DNA from: JACKHO01 sp041398745
Lineage (GTDB): Bacteria > Planctomycetota > Planctomycetia > Planctomycetales > Planctomycetaceae
Length of the DNA stretch: 64,000 bases
Direction of reading: 5' to 3'
NCBI GenBank assembly: GCA_041398745.1
Contig: JAWKUB010000004.1
Span: forward strand, 833,974 to 897,973
The notes under the pieces were generated by a model. It was not told the DNA's origin. It worked only from the letters and a program-made list of their open reading frames with translations, and searched no databases. Both the position numbers and the translations under genes were made by a program. Positions 27,521 through 35,902 of the stretch are shown piece after piece (position 1 is the first letter of the stretch; each line of letters opens with the position of its first letter).

Positions 27521-28483
27521 TCAGGACGCCGGTTGCGGCTCGTGCCGATTATGCGTCCAACGAGAATCCCGCAATGCTAACCGGATCGCGTTTTCACATA
27601 AATCCGTCAAGGTCCAGCCAATACGCTCGGCAGACTTGGGGACCAGTGAGTGATGCGTCATGCCGGGGCTGGTATTCACTTCGAGCACGAACGGTCGGCC
27701 CATGGCATCGAGACGCAAGTCGACCCGGGTAACTCCCCTTGTGCCGAGAACGCGACACGCGGCCCGGGCGGTTTCTTCGATTTCGACGAGCACTTCCTGC
27801 GAAGAAGTCGCTGCGAACAGATAGCCTGTTTCTTCGTCGAGGTACTTGGCCTGATAGTCAAAGAACTCCCGCTGGGTGGACACTCGGATGGGCGGCAGCA
27901 ATGTTTCGCCGACAAATGGCACGGTCCATTCCTCGCCGAGGACTGCGACCTCAAGCAGGAGGGTGTCGTCGTACCGCCTCGCAAGTTCAATCGCTGGCGC
28001 CAGCTGTTCCTCGGTACGGACAATTGAAACGCCGAAGCTGGAACCCTGCGAATTTGGTTTCACAACCAGCGGGAAGCCGAGCTGGTTCGCAGTTTCCCGC
28101 GCCGTTTCCAAAGTGGCCTCATCTTCCAGCACGGCGAATGCAGGCGTTGCGATGCCGACAGCCTGAAATTGTTGCTTGGCGGCGGCTTTGTTGAATGCCA
28201 GTTGGGAGACAACCGCGTCACTCCCGGTGTAGGGGATTTGGTGAGCATCCAGCAGGGTTTGAAGTGTTCCATCCTCGCCGAAGGTACCATGCAGGGCATT
28301 GAAGACGACGTCGAAAGCGGTCCAGTCGACTTCATCCAGGCCGGATTGCTGGGGATCGATCAAAGTAACTTCGTGACCGCCAATCCGCAGGGCTTCAGCG
28401 ACGTTCGATCCGCTTTCCAGGCTGACGGTCCGTTCGGCCGATGTGCCTCCGTACAGCACGGCAATGCGCAGTATTGCGTTCAT
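27521..28483 (-). CDS. ddl: D-alanine--D-alanine ligase
   Basis: Ddl makes D-Ala-D-Ala for peptidoglycan precursors. The start at 28483 (MNAILRIAVLYGGTSAER) is supported by AGGAAGGAAC upstream; the longer frame to 28567 adds unrelated residues. The 320-residue ATP-grasp enzyme shows GGTSAERTVSLESG, the HGTFGEDGTLQ loop, GFPLVVKPNSQGSSFGVS for ATP binding, and FVLEVNTSPGMT with the metal-binding Glu/Asn. It supports the presence of peptidoglycan in this organism. It is followed by the ftsQ-like and MBOAT genes. Confidence 0.96.
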   Translation of the reverse strand: MNAILRIAVLYGGTSAERTVSLESGSNVAEALRIGGHEVTLIDPQQSGLDEVDWTAFDVVFNALHGTFGEDGTLQTLLDAHQIPYTGSDAVVSQLAFNKAAAKQQFQAVGIATPAFAVLEDEATLETARETANQLGFPLVVKPNSQGSSFGVSIVRTEEQLAPAIELARRYDDTLLLEVAVLGEEWTVPFVGETLLPPIRVSTQREFFDYQAKYLDEETGYLFAATSSQEVLVEIEETARAACRVLGTRGVTRVDLRLDAMGRPFVLEVNTSPGMTHHSLVPKSAERIGWTLTDLCENAIRLALRDSRWTHNRHEPQPAS

Positions 28484-28962
28484 CGATTCAGTTCCTTCCT
28501 TGAAACAGCACTTCTTCCTTGATTGCCCGGCTGCTGCGCTCTCCATGAATTTCTGACTATTGAGCAAGCGTAGCGCACATTGTTCCTCATTTTGACTTCG
28601 CAGCTCAAGTCGAATTCGGCGTGGAGTCCTCAGTGTGATGGCGCGTGAACCATTGTCGCGACACTTGGTCGAGTTGTCCGCTTGATGCAGTTTGTTTTGT
28701 AACAGGCATTTGTGAAAAGCTTTGCGGCGAATCGTTGTCGATCGTCATGGTTTGGTACAGGGGGTGCAACTTACTTTTTCAACTCCAGCAGGAAGAAGAC
28801 ATCCGGGGGACAAACCGGAAGACTGGCTGGAAACGAAACAGAGGCAGGGAATGCCGAAAAATTGGCTGCTGTACGGATTGAGCCTGTGTCCGGCCCGCCA
28901 CCTGGCCGCCGTGCAGCAGCCTTCAGGATTCTCCCCCAAACGCCCTGTACTGAAGTAAAACC
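28484..28962 (+). other. Non-coding divergent spacer
   Basis: These 479 bases separate the divergent ddl and the hypothetical gene at 28963. No convincing gene, RNA or repeat is seen; a 78-codon rightward frame inside has no recognisable features. The promoters of both flanking genes presumably lie here. Confidence 0.5.
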
Positions 28963-29694
28963 ATGCCTACCACACTCGCCGCATTCCAGGATCAAATTCT
29001 TCGAGTTGTTCGAGCCTTGCGATTTCCCTCTGAGACGAAAGAAACACGACGCCCTGCCCCTTCCCGTGCCCGCAAACTCACAACGGAAGAAACGCAGGGA
29101 CGATACGCTCAGCTTAATGAGTCCTGCGATTGGCTCCTTCCCGGCTTTGATGAACTGGACGCCCTGATGGTTCGTTACATCAGGGAAACGCCCATTTGCA
29201 ATGAATCATCTTTGAGTGACGCGGAGCGATTCCTTGAGTGGTTGGCGACGCGTGTTGATTTGACGCAGCAGCAAATGGACACGTTGGTGTGTCAACAATC
29301 TCACTACACTGTGGAATTTGTCGCCGTAAAAAAGAAACTGGCGCACGCTCGATTCCAGGAATTGCTTTCAAATAATCGCCGATTGGCAAAGGAGTTAGGC
29401 CGCAATCGCAAGTTGACCATTCACCTGAATCCCGTCCACGTCTGGGCGACTCTGGAGACCAGAGTGTATCTGGATGAGTATTCCACAATTCCGGCCACGG
29501 TTCTCTTCTATCCAGTGAATGAAGGTGTCGAAGGAGCAGTTGTGGAAGAGGACGTGGTTCCATTGCTGAAACAATTGAGCCGACGTCCCTGCAAATTTGA
29601 CGACCTTGTCGGCACTATGCCGAATTATGACCGGAACGATTTGATTGACATTGTTGGTGAACTGGTGCAGTTGGGCGTTGTTGCTCTGGCGTAA
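28963..29694 (+). CDS. Hypothetical soluble protein with C-terminal winged-helix-like end
   Basis: I do not recognise this 243-residue protein. It has no signal peptide or membrane helix. Residues 60-135 are rich in helix-forming, acidic sequence; residues 100-150 could form a coiled region (MDTLVCQQSHYTVEFVAVKKKLAHARFQEL). The last 48 residues (VVPLLKQLSRRPCKFDDLVG, ending IVGELVQLGVVALA) look like a small winged helix of the kind that ends many modification enzymes and regulators. Its neighbours, ddl and mnmA, give no clue. It is probably a real gene, given length and codon pattern; its function is unknown. Confidence 0.65.
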   Translation: MPTTLAAFQDQILRVVRALRFPSETKETRRPAPSRARKLTTEETQGRYAQLNESCDWLLPGFDELDALMVRYIRETPICNESSLSDAERFLEWLATRVDLTQQQMDTLVCQQSHYTVEFVAVKKKLAHARFQELLSNNRRLAKELGRNRKLTIHLNPVHVWATLETRVYLDEYSTIPATVLFYPVNEGVEGAVVEEDVVPLLKQLSRRPCKFDDLVGTMPNYDRNDLIDIVGELVQLGVVALA

Positions 29695-29868
29695 CCCGCG
29701 TTTACAGAGGCACAAGTGTCGACTTCGTTCCTACCGCCCCCCGCACATCCTGATTCCTTGAATGTATCGGGCCTGGGGAAGAATTGCGGTGCGAATGCTG
29801 GTTGTCACTTGTGGAACGCGGTATGATTTCCCCGCATGTCTTGCCAAGCAAATTCCTCGGAGCATCCA

Positions 29869-30363
29869 ATGGCGCAAAACGATCGAAACAAAAAGTGGTT
29901 GTGGCTGGGAGTGGGTACGGTCTTCGGCCTGATTCTCTCGTATTACTGTCCGCATGAACCCGCCTATGCCGAATCGGCTTCTTCGAGCGAACGGTTTGCG
30001 ATGGCCACGGCAAAGTCCGGGATTGGTCAGAGCGATGCGGTGTTTGTACTCGACATGGTGTCGGGACGTCTTGTTGGGGCTATTTACAGCCCGCAAGGAG
30101 GTTTCACGCAGACGTACGGTCGAAACCTCGCCGCTGACTTCAAGGTGGTTGAGAATGCTCAGTACGTCATGGTGACTGGATTTGCCAACACTGCGGGAGG
30201 AGGAACCGGAGGCACGCCAGCAACGGGCGTCATTTACGTCGGCGAACTCAATTCCGGTCTCGTTGGCTGTTACGGATTCCTGTTTACACCTCAGGCAAAT
30301 CGTCCCGTGCCCACACGTGAACTGGCGGTTCTGGGGACATTCCCCTGGCGTGGCGGTCCATAA
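29869..30363 (+). CDS. Hypothetical exported or membrane-anchored protein
   Basis: The start is set at MAQNDRNKKWLWLG, 33 bases into the frame, because it gives a clean N-terminal signal anchor (WLWLGVGTVFGLILSYYC, then AYAES). The mature part of about 130 residues has alternating beta-like segments (DAVFVLDMVSGRLVGAIYS and VIYVGELNSGLVGCYGFLF) with a Gly/Thr-rich loop between. This suggests a small beta-propeller-like or sheet domain. I do not recognise the family. A hairpin with a T-tract follows 46 bases past the stop and is probably its terminator. Confidence 0.65.
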   Translation: MAQNDRNKKWLWLGVGTVFGLILSYYCPHEPAYAESASSSERFAMATAKSGIGQSDAVFVLDMVSGRLVGAIYSPQGGFTQTYGRNLAADFKVVENAQYVMVTGFANTAGGGTGGTPATGVIYVGELNSGLVGCYGFLFTPQANRPVPTRELAVLGTFPWRGGP

Positions 30364-30409
30364 CTTTGGCAGAACAGTGCGTTCTGCGGTTGGGTACATT
30401 TAACTGAGT

Positions 30410-30445
30410 GAGACCGTTGGTAGCGAACCCGCGGTCTCTTTTTTT
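30410..30445 (+). terminator. Intrinsic terminator ending four bases before mnmA
   Basis: A 7-bp perfect stem (GAGACCG at 30410-30416, CGGTCTC at 30432-30438) has an inner GGT/ACC pairing and is followed directly by seven T residues (30439-30445). It matches a Rho-independent terminator for the gene ending at 30363. The T-tract occupies the place where the mnmA ribosome-binding site would be. Confidence 0.85.
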
Positions 30446-30448
30446 CAC

Positions 30449-31561
30449 ATGGCACGTGTCGTACTGGCGATGAGTGGCGGAGTGGACAGTTCCGCTTCAG
30501 CCTTGCTGCTCAAGCAGCAGGGTTTTGAAGTGGTGGGATTGTTCATGCGGTCGGGTATGTCCGCTGAATCGTCCTGTTCGACGGACCTCCAGCACGTCCT
30601 GCCGCTTGCTGAGACCAAGACGCACAAACAAGGGTGTTGTAGCGCTTCCGATGCGGCTGACGCGCGTCGCGTATCCGATGCTCTCGACATCCCGTTTCAT
30701 GCGGTCGATTTCGAGGAAGGCTTTGGCCGCATTCAGGATTATTTCGCCGACGAATACCTTGCGGGACGCACGCCGAATCCCTGCGTCATGTGCAACATTT
30801 GGCTGAAATTTGGCAAGCTGTGGGACTTCGCCCAGCAAATTGACGCTCAATATATCGCAACGGGGCATTACGCTCAGTTGCTACCTCGTCCCGAGGCAAA
30901 CGGGAGCATTGGGCTGTATCGCGGACTGGATGGCACTAAGGATCAGTCCTACGTTTTGTTCGGTATTGAGCCTGAACTCCTGGACAAAATCCTGTTCCCA
31001 GTGGGCGGCTATACCAAGCATGACATCCGGCAATTAGCGGCGGAGGCCGGGCTGCGTACGGCCAATAAGCCCGACAGCCAGGAAATCTGCTTTATACCGG
31101 ACAATGACTACGCCGCATTTCTGCAGCGGCACCGGGGGCCACAGGAAACCGCGGGCGAACTCGTGGACACCGCTGGTAATGTGGTGGGGCATCACGACGG
31201 AATTCAGAACTTTACCATTGGTCAGCGTCGTGGATTGGGAGTGACGTTTGGTTCCCCCCGGTTCGTTGTCCGCATTGAACCGGAAACCCGACGCGTGGTC
31301 ATTGGAACAAAGGATGAGTTGGGCCGGAGTGCGTTGGAAGCCGATCAAACGAATTGGCTGGTCGAGGACCTGCCGGAAACATTCTCAGCGACGGCTCAAA
31401 TTCGATATCAGCATACCCCCGCCGCGTGTCAGGTGCGAAAACTTGAGAGGGGCAGAATGCGGGTTGAATTCAACGAGCCTCAGTACGGTGTCGCTCCAGG
31501 GCAGGCCGTGGTCATTTACTCGGACGACCTCGTCTTGGGTGGAGGTTGGATTGCGAGTTGA
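30449..31561 (+). CDS. mnmA: tRNA-specific 2-thiouridylase MnmA
   Basis: MnmA thiolates U34 in the wobble position of Lys, Glu and Gln tRNAs. The PP-loop SGGVDSS is at residues 9-15, and the catalytic cysteines are Cys112 in NPCVMCN and Cys214 in SQEICFIPD. The C-terminal beta-barrel (HDGIQNFTIGQRRGLGVTFG) is complete, giving 370 residues. The N-terminal alignment fixes the ATG, yet no Shine-Dalgarno sequence exists because a terminator U-tract lies immediately upstream. Extra cysteines at 43, 63 and 64, in a segment between the PP-loop and helix 2, are not part of the usual active site. Confidence 0.95.
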   Translation: MARVVLAMSGGVDSSASALLLKQQGFEVVGLFMRSGMSAESSCSTDLQHVLPLAETKTHKQGCCSASDAADARRVSDALDIPFHAVDFEEGFGRIQDYFADEYLAGRTPNPCVMCNIWLKFGKLWDFAQQIDAQYIATGHYAQLLPRPEANGSIGLYRGLDGTKDQSYVLFGIEPELLDKILFPVGGYTKHDIRQLAAEAGLRTANKPDSQEICFIPDNDYAAFLQRHRGPQETAGELVDTAGNVVGHHDGIQNFTIGQRRGLGVTFGSPRFVVRIEPETRRVVIGTKDELGRSALEADQTNWLVEDLPETFSATAQIRYQHTPAACQVRKLERGRMRVEFNEPQYGVAPGQAVVIYSDDLVLGGGWIAS

Positions 31562-31718
31562 CGAGGATGCTCGTAGTTTCTCAAATCCAGTTTGAAAACA
31601 GGATGTTTTTTAGTCCGACAAGTTTGGCCTGGCGTTGTTATCAATTGAAGCAAGGTAGCCACGAATTCGGAAGCCTGAAGGGCCGCGGGGCAGTTCATTG
31701 AATTGAGGATGTTCAGGT

Positions 31719-32942
31719 ATGGGGACAAGGAAGACAGACGATTCTTCGGAGAATCTCACGAAAGGCGACTCAACTTCGCCGGACAGTCGAACGCATTTCC
31801 CGGAAGAAAAACGCAGCAATTCCCCCGACGTCACGCGGGAATACGATTTCGCTCAAGCCGGGATTTGTCCGGAGGACCGAAAAGCAATTACTGAACTGAA
31901 TGAGTTCTATGAAGACATTATTCAGCGCGACAGTATTTCGGTTCAGCTGACATACCAGTTTGTTCGTCGGTTGGGGGCTGGTGGACAGGGAGTCGTTTAT
32001 CTTACAGACCGGGCCGGTGCGTTCGGTGTGAATTTCCCGCTGGCACTGAAGTTTCACCGCGTTGAGGGTTATCAGACAGTTGCCATGTACCGGAAAGAAA
32101 TGGCGCGTCTGGCACGCGTCAGCATGGAAATCTCCCGCATTCAGCAGGATCACTTGCTCGACATTTACAACGTCGTGGAGGTCAACGGCATTCTGGTACT
32201 GGTGTCGGAATGGGTTGACGGCCTGGATATTCGCCAACTCATGAGTCCGCGGACACTCGCTTACCTGAAGAAGAACGTACACCCCGAACGCTATCAGGAA
32301 ATCAATGACGTGGTGCTGACCGGCGCGGGCATGCAGTCGCGATTCAAAGTCGGTGTAGCGATGTCGATTTTGCGTGAGTGCCTCGCGGGACTGTCGGCGC
32401 TGCATCGAGACGGTATTGTTCACGCGGACGTGAAGCCCTCGAACATCATGGTAAAACGCTCGGGGAACTGCAAAATCATCGACCCGGGCTCAGCCTATAA
32501 AACGGCCGAACCGCCTTCACGGCCATTGTGGACACCGCGCTACGCTGCCGTTGAAGTGTTGGAAGGCCACCCGCATACGCCCCTTTCCGATTTGGCGAGC
32601 CTCGGATACGTGCTCTTCGAAATGTTGACGGGAACGTATCCGTTTGCGGGCACCGCCGATGGTGAGGAACTGGTGGGAGTGAAAATCGCGTTGTGGGAGA
32701 ATATCGAGGAGCGGCTGCCGGAAGATCTATTGCGTAATGAGACTCTGGTAAGCCTCATCAAACGCATGATCGCTCCAAATCCGGAAGATCGATTCAGCTC
32801 TTTGGACGAAGCCGACCATTCCGAAGGGGGCGCTTCCGACATCCAGAGACAACTCGTAATGACACAACTTGCCAGCGAATACCACAACGACTTGCGCGTG
32901 CTCATGGAAGAAATTGGAAGCGCTTTCGCCTACGACAACTAA
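31719..32942 (+). CDS. Serine/threonine protein kinase with DPG in place of DFG
   Basis: The 407-residue soluble kinase has an acidic, Ser-rich N-terminal region of about 75 residues. The Gly-rich loop is RLGAGGQGVVYL (84-95) and the ATP Lys is Lys111 (LALKFH). The catalytic loop is HADVKPSN (235-242), so HRD has become HAD, though Asp237 and Asn242 are kept. The magnesium loop is DPG (255-257) instead of DFG. An APE-like segment and the C-lobe follow. No membrane helix or sensor domain is seen. The essential acidic residues remain, so activity is plausible but regulation must differ. It sits alone between mnmA and a PQQ-propeller gene. Confidence 0.9.
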   Translation: MGTRKTDDSSENLTKGDSTSPDSRTHFPEEKRSNSPDVTREYDFAQAGICPEDRKAITELNEFYEDIIQRDSISVQLTYQFVRRLGAGGQGVVYLTDRAGAFGVNFPLALKFHRVEGYQTVAMYRKEMARLARVSMEISRIQQDHLLDIYNVVEVNGILVLVSEWVDGLDIRQLMSPRTLAYLKKNVHPERYQEINDVVLTGAGMQSRFKVGVAMSILRECLAGLSALHRDGIVHADVKPSNIMVKRSGNCKIIDPGSAYKTAEPPSRPLWTPRYAAVEVLEGHPHTPLSDLASLGYVLFEMLTGTYPFAGTADGEELVGVKIALWENIEERLPEDLLRNETLVSLIKRMIAPNPEDRFSSLDEADHSEGGASDIQRQLVMTQLASEYHNDLRVLMEEIGSAFAYDN

Positions 32943-33052
32943 GGGGTGAGATCCCGGCGGCTCGTCGCATTAAACTGCTGGTGCTTCGGTGACAGTGAGG
33001 CGGTACACTAGCTCAATTGACCTCGTGCACCGTCCTGAACAGGGAATTCTGA

Positions 33053-34300
33053 ATGATTGTTCACACATTGCGGCTGACCGGAACTCTTTTATTCCTCGGC
33101 TTGGCTTGCGGTTTGGCGACCGCCGATGACTGGCCACAATTTCTCGGTCCGCGGCGGAATGGCATTTCCAGTGAGACGGGCCTCATTGACTCGTTTCCCA
33201 GTTCGGGGCCGAAGGAACTTTGGCGTGTCGCAGGCGGTGTTGGAATGTCTGGTATCGCGGTGGTGGGGGACACCGTGGTCACACTCGCTCAGGACGATAA
33301 TGAGCAGTTTGTCCTCGCGGTCAATGCAGCCACCGGCGACACAATTTGGAAGTCCCCCATTGCCGCTGCCTACCGAAATCCAATGGGAGATGGTCCCCGG
33401 GCCGCGCCGAGTATTAGTGGTGGCAAAGTCTTCGTTTACTCCGGAGAGGGCATCTTGGCGGCACTCAGCCTCAAAGATGGTCGACTGCTCTGGAAGCGGC
33501 ATCCGGTTGTCGAATTCGGCGGTAAGCCCGCGGAGTACGGTATGGCCTGTTCGCCACTCATGCTTGATGAGGGACTTGTCGCCGTCACTATTGGCGCTCC
33601 GGAAGCGACAGTGGCGGGGTTCAATGCGGAAACTGGCGAGACGGTGTGGAAATTGAGTCAGCCAGGTGATACGGCAGGCTACTCCTCCCCAGCACTGGTC
33701 CAAGTGAATAAGGGCGAGCAACTTGTCGTTTACGGTGGCAAGGCAGCACTGGGAATCCAACCTGGCACCGGAAAACTCCTTTGGCGGTATCCGTACGAAA
33801 CGGACTATGACTGCAATATTGCAACTCCGTTGGGCGATGGGAAACACGTCTTCTTGTCATCTGGCGAGAGCCATGGCAGCGTGATGCTGAAGTTTTCTGG
33901 AACGGGCGACCCTGCTGTGGCGTGGGAATCACATGGTGTAGGAAGTGTTATGCGGAACGAATGGCAAACGTCCATTCTGCATGACGGCTATCTGTATGGA
34001 TTCGACAATGTTGGTAGTGCTGGACCTGTGACGAACTTTGCCTGCGTGAAAGCGCTGACGGGAGAACAGGTTTGGCTGGAGCGTCGATTCGGCAAAGGAA
34101 ACCTCATCGCGGCCGATGGCAAGCTGTGGATGACCACCATGGCCGGTGAACTAGTGCTCGTGAAGATTTCCCCAGAGGGCTTTCAGGAACTCAGCCGCGC
34201 TGAAGTCATGCAGACAACGCGTCAGGCTCCCGCACTCTCCGGAAAGCGTCTGTTTGTCCGCGACAATGCAGAAATCATTTGCTTTGATGTGGCGAAGTAG
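33053..34300 (+). CDS. Secreted PQQ-like beta-propeller protein
   Basis: The 415-residue protein has a signal peptide (residues 1-24, ending GLATA). It is followed by DWPQFLGPRRNGISSETG, the typical start of planctomycete propeller proteins. Repeated blades end in GD/GE-x-W-K-like turns (AATGDTIWKS, LKDGRLLWKR, AETGETVWKL, PGTGKLLWRY). It resembles BamB and PQQ dehydrogenases in fold, but no PQQ-binding quinoprotein residues or heme motif are evident. It is predicted periplasmic, of unknown role. Its 3' end overlaps the convergent membrane-protein gene by 26 bases. Confidence 0.88.
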   Translation: MIVHTLRLTGTLLFLGLACGLATADDWPQFLGPRRNGISSETGLIDSFPSSGPKELWRVAGGVGMSGIAVVGDTVVTLAQDDNEQFVLAVNAATGDTIWKSPIAAAYRNPMGDGPRAAPSISGGKVFVYSGEGILAALSLKDGRLLWKRHPVVEFGGKPAEYGMACSPLMLDEGLVAVTIGAPEATVAGFNAETGETVWKLSQPGDTAGYSSPALVQVNKGEQLVVYGGKAALGIQPGTGKLLWRYPYETDYDCNIATPLGDGKHVFLSSGESHGSVMLKFSGTGDPAVAWESHGVGSVMRNEWQTSILHDGYLYGFDNVGSAGPVTNFACVKALTGEQVWLERRFGKGNLIAADGKLWMTTMAGELVLVKISPEGFQELSRAEVMQTTRQAPALSGKRLFVRDNAEIICFDVAK

Positions 34301-34835
34301 TTGGGGCTACTTGCGTAGTATTCTCTCGGTGCTCCCTTTTGCGGTCGCGTAACACGACGACCATGAGAACAATGCCACCAACAAAGCCGCTCAGGTAACT
34401 CGCATTGTGAATCCACAAGTCCACTAAGAACGGAATGTGCTTCTCCTTTGGCACTTCGTACGCAAGTGTTCCCATCAGGAACACCCAACCCTGCGACGCA
34501 GCAATCCAGCCGACAACGCCAGCGATTGCGGCTACGACGAACGAAATTGACATGACTCGCACCAGCGGCCACACGAGCCAGCTTGGCTCACGTTTAGGCC
34601 ACGAGCCCATTCGACAGGCGAGCGCCAATGGAACGCCCAGTAAGCAGCCAACCCACCATGTCGCAGTGAATCCCCATCCAAAGGCCAGAAGCGTCGGGTC
34701 TGAAGTAGGGAATATCCGCGGATGCCCAATGGTGAAGTATTCAAGGCAAATGCGTGCGGTAATCTGGTCGTGCAGAATTCCGTAAAGGACTGCCGCACCG
34801 ACACACATTACCACGATTTCAAAGCCTTTTTTCAC
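34275..34835 (-). CDS. Small polytopic membrane protein of unknown function
   Basis: The 186-residue protein has four clear hydrophobic helices (about residues 7-25, 48-72, 92-124 and 145-162) and a short basic tail (RDRKREHREN). A Trp/Gly-rich helix (FGWGFTATWWVGCLLGVPLA) suggests a transport or lipid-associated role, but no family is recognised. The gene converges on the propeller gene and shares its last 26 bases. It has 194 bases of upstream spacer. Confidence 0.65.
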   Translation of the reverse strand: MKKGFEIVVMCVGAAVLYGILHDQITARICLEYFTIGHPRIFPTSDPTLLAFGWGFTATWWVGCLLGVPLALACRMGSWPKREPSWLVWPLVRVMSISFVVAAIAGVVGWIAASQGWVFLMGTLAYEVPKEKHIPFLVDLWIHNASYLSGFVGGIVLMVVVLRDRKREHRENTTQVAPTTSPHQSK

Positions 34836-35029
34836 TGTTGAATTAGCCTTGCGTGTGCTTCGGGCTTTGTGTTCGCTCCACGCGATCGTAACGATTTCAA
34901 CAGGTGTTTTACCTTCGTGGCGTCAGGGTAGAAAGCAAAGGCCGAGTCGAAAGAACCTAATTCTTCGAACGATCAAGCGTATTCGTATCGCCGGTGGCGG
35001 TGTGCTGATCCACGTCGAGTCAATCTGAT

Positions 35030-35452
35030 TCAGCCGACCATCGAGCCGAGCAGTGGGCGTTCGTCGACTTCGGCAGGCCAGAGATCTTCGGCTGTTTCTT
35101 CGCAAATGCCATTTCCCTCTTGCAGGCGGTAGGCACCAGAGTCGACGAGTTGGAAGAATTTGCGGAACCACAGCATATTGCGTACGCGTTCGCGTGGCCG
35201 GAACAGTCTGATTTCTATGCCTGCATCGTGCCAGTCGAACAGCATGCCGAAGAAGCCGCTCGGCACAAACTGAACGTGCTGCATGTTGATGCCAATACAT
35301 TGCTTGGACTGCTGGCGGATGAGTTGTGCCAGGGTGTCGCGAACAAGTGACAAGTCGGCGCCGTCCCAAATCTCCATGTCCCCAATGTCAATAACGAGGG
35401 CTCCCTGTTCCCTTGTGAGAGTAAGGCCGTGCGTGTACTTGCGTTCTGCCAT
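35030..35452 (-). CDS. STAS-like anti-sigma-factor antagonist protein
   Basis: The 140-residue soluble protein fits the STAS fold: a beta strand (GALVIDIGDMEIWDG), a helix (LVRDTLAQLIRQQSK), then a strand and helix (CIGINMQHVQFVPSGFFGML). The last contains the serine of the usual phosphorylation site (Ser65 in PSG). In SpoIIAA-like partner-switching systems that serine is phosphorylated by an anti-sigma kinase, and the protein releases a sigma factor when it is unphosphorylated. No such kinase or sigma factor is beside it. The C-terminal 45 residues extend beyond the minimal domain. Confidence 0.72.
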   Translation of the reverse strand: MAERKYTHGLTLTREQGALVIDIGDMEIWDGADLSLVRDTLAQLIRQQSKQCIGINMQHVQFVPSGFFGMLFDWHDAGIEIRLFRPRERVRNMLWFRKFFQLVDSGAYRLQEGNGICEETAEDLWPAEVDERPLLGSMVG

Positions 35453-35902
35453 GGGTTTCCTCGGTCTGCTTCAGTGACGGTACCAATGTCAATCGCAATA
35501 CCCGGGCCATTGTAAAAAAACCTGAACGCCAGTCGGTGGCCAGGGGTTTTAAGTAGTGTGTTTGCAGTGTCTTACGGAATTTCTGTTGCGGCTTTGGCGA
35601 ATCGGGTGTGTCAAACCGTGTGTTGAGAAATGACAACATTTCCATTCGTGTGTTGATGCACTAGTGCAACGCTCGCAGCGGCTGCGCTTTGAAATCCGCT
35701 CAGGAAAACTTTTCCGTCAAGATGCGTTTCGCCCAATAAATCGAATGCCCACGACGGAAAGAAAACCGTGACAAAAACCGGCCGGAACAGCCGATGAGGA
35801 TTAGCGACGCGCCCTGTCTTCTCCAATTCTCCTGCTTCATTGCATCCGGTCCCTTGCAATGAGCTGCCCAACTGAGCTGCCCAGCGGCAAAGGAAGTTCT
35901 GC
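35453..35902 (+). other. Non-coding divergent spacer with short direct repeats
   Basis: The 450-base gap lies between the divergent STAS-like and DUF1571 genes. No gene is credible in it. CGTGTGTTGA occurs twice, at 35617-35626 and 35647-35656, exactly 30 bases apart, about 250 bases before the DUF1571 start. The spacing suggests a regulator site on one face of the DNA, but this is not tested. Confidence 0.4.
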
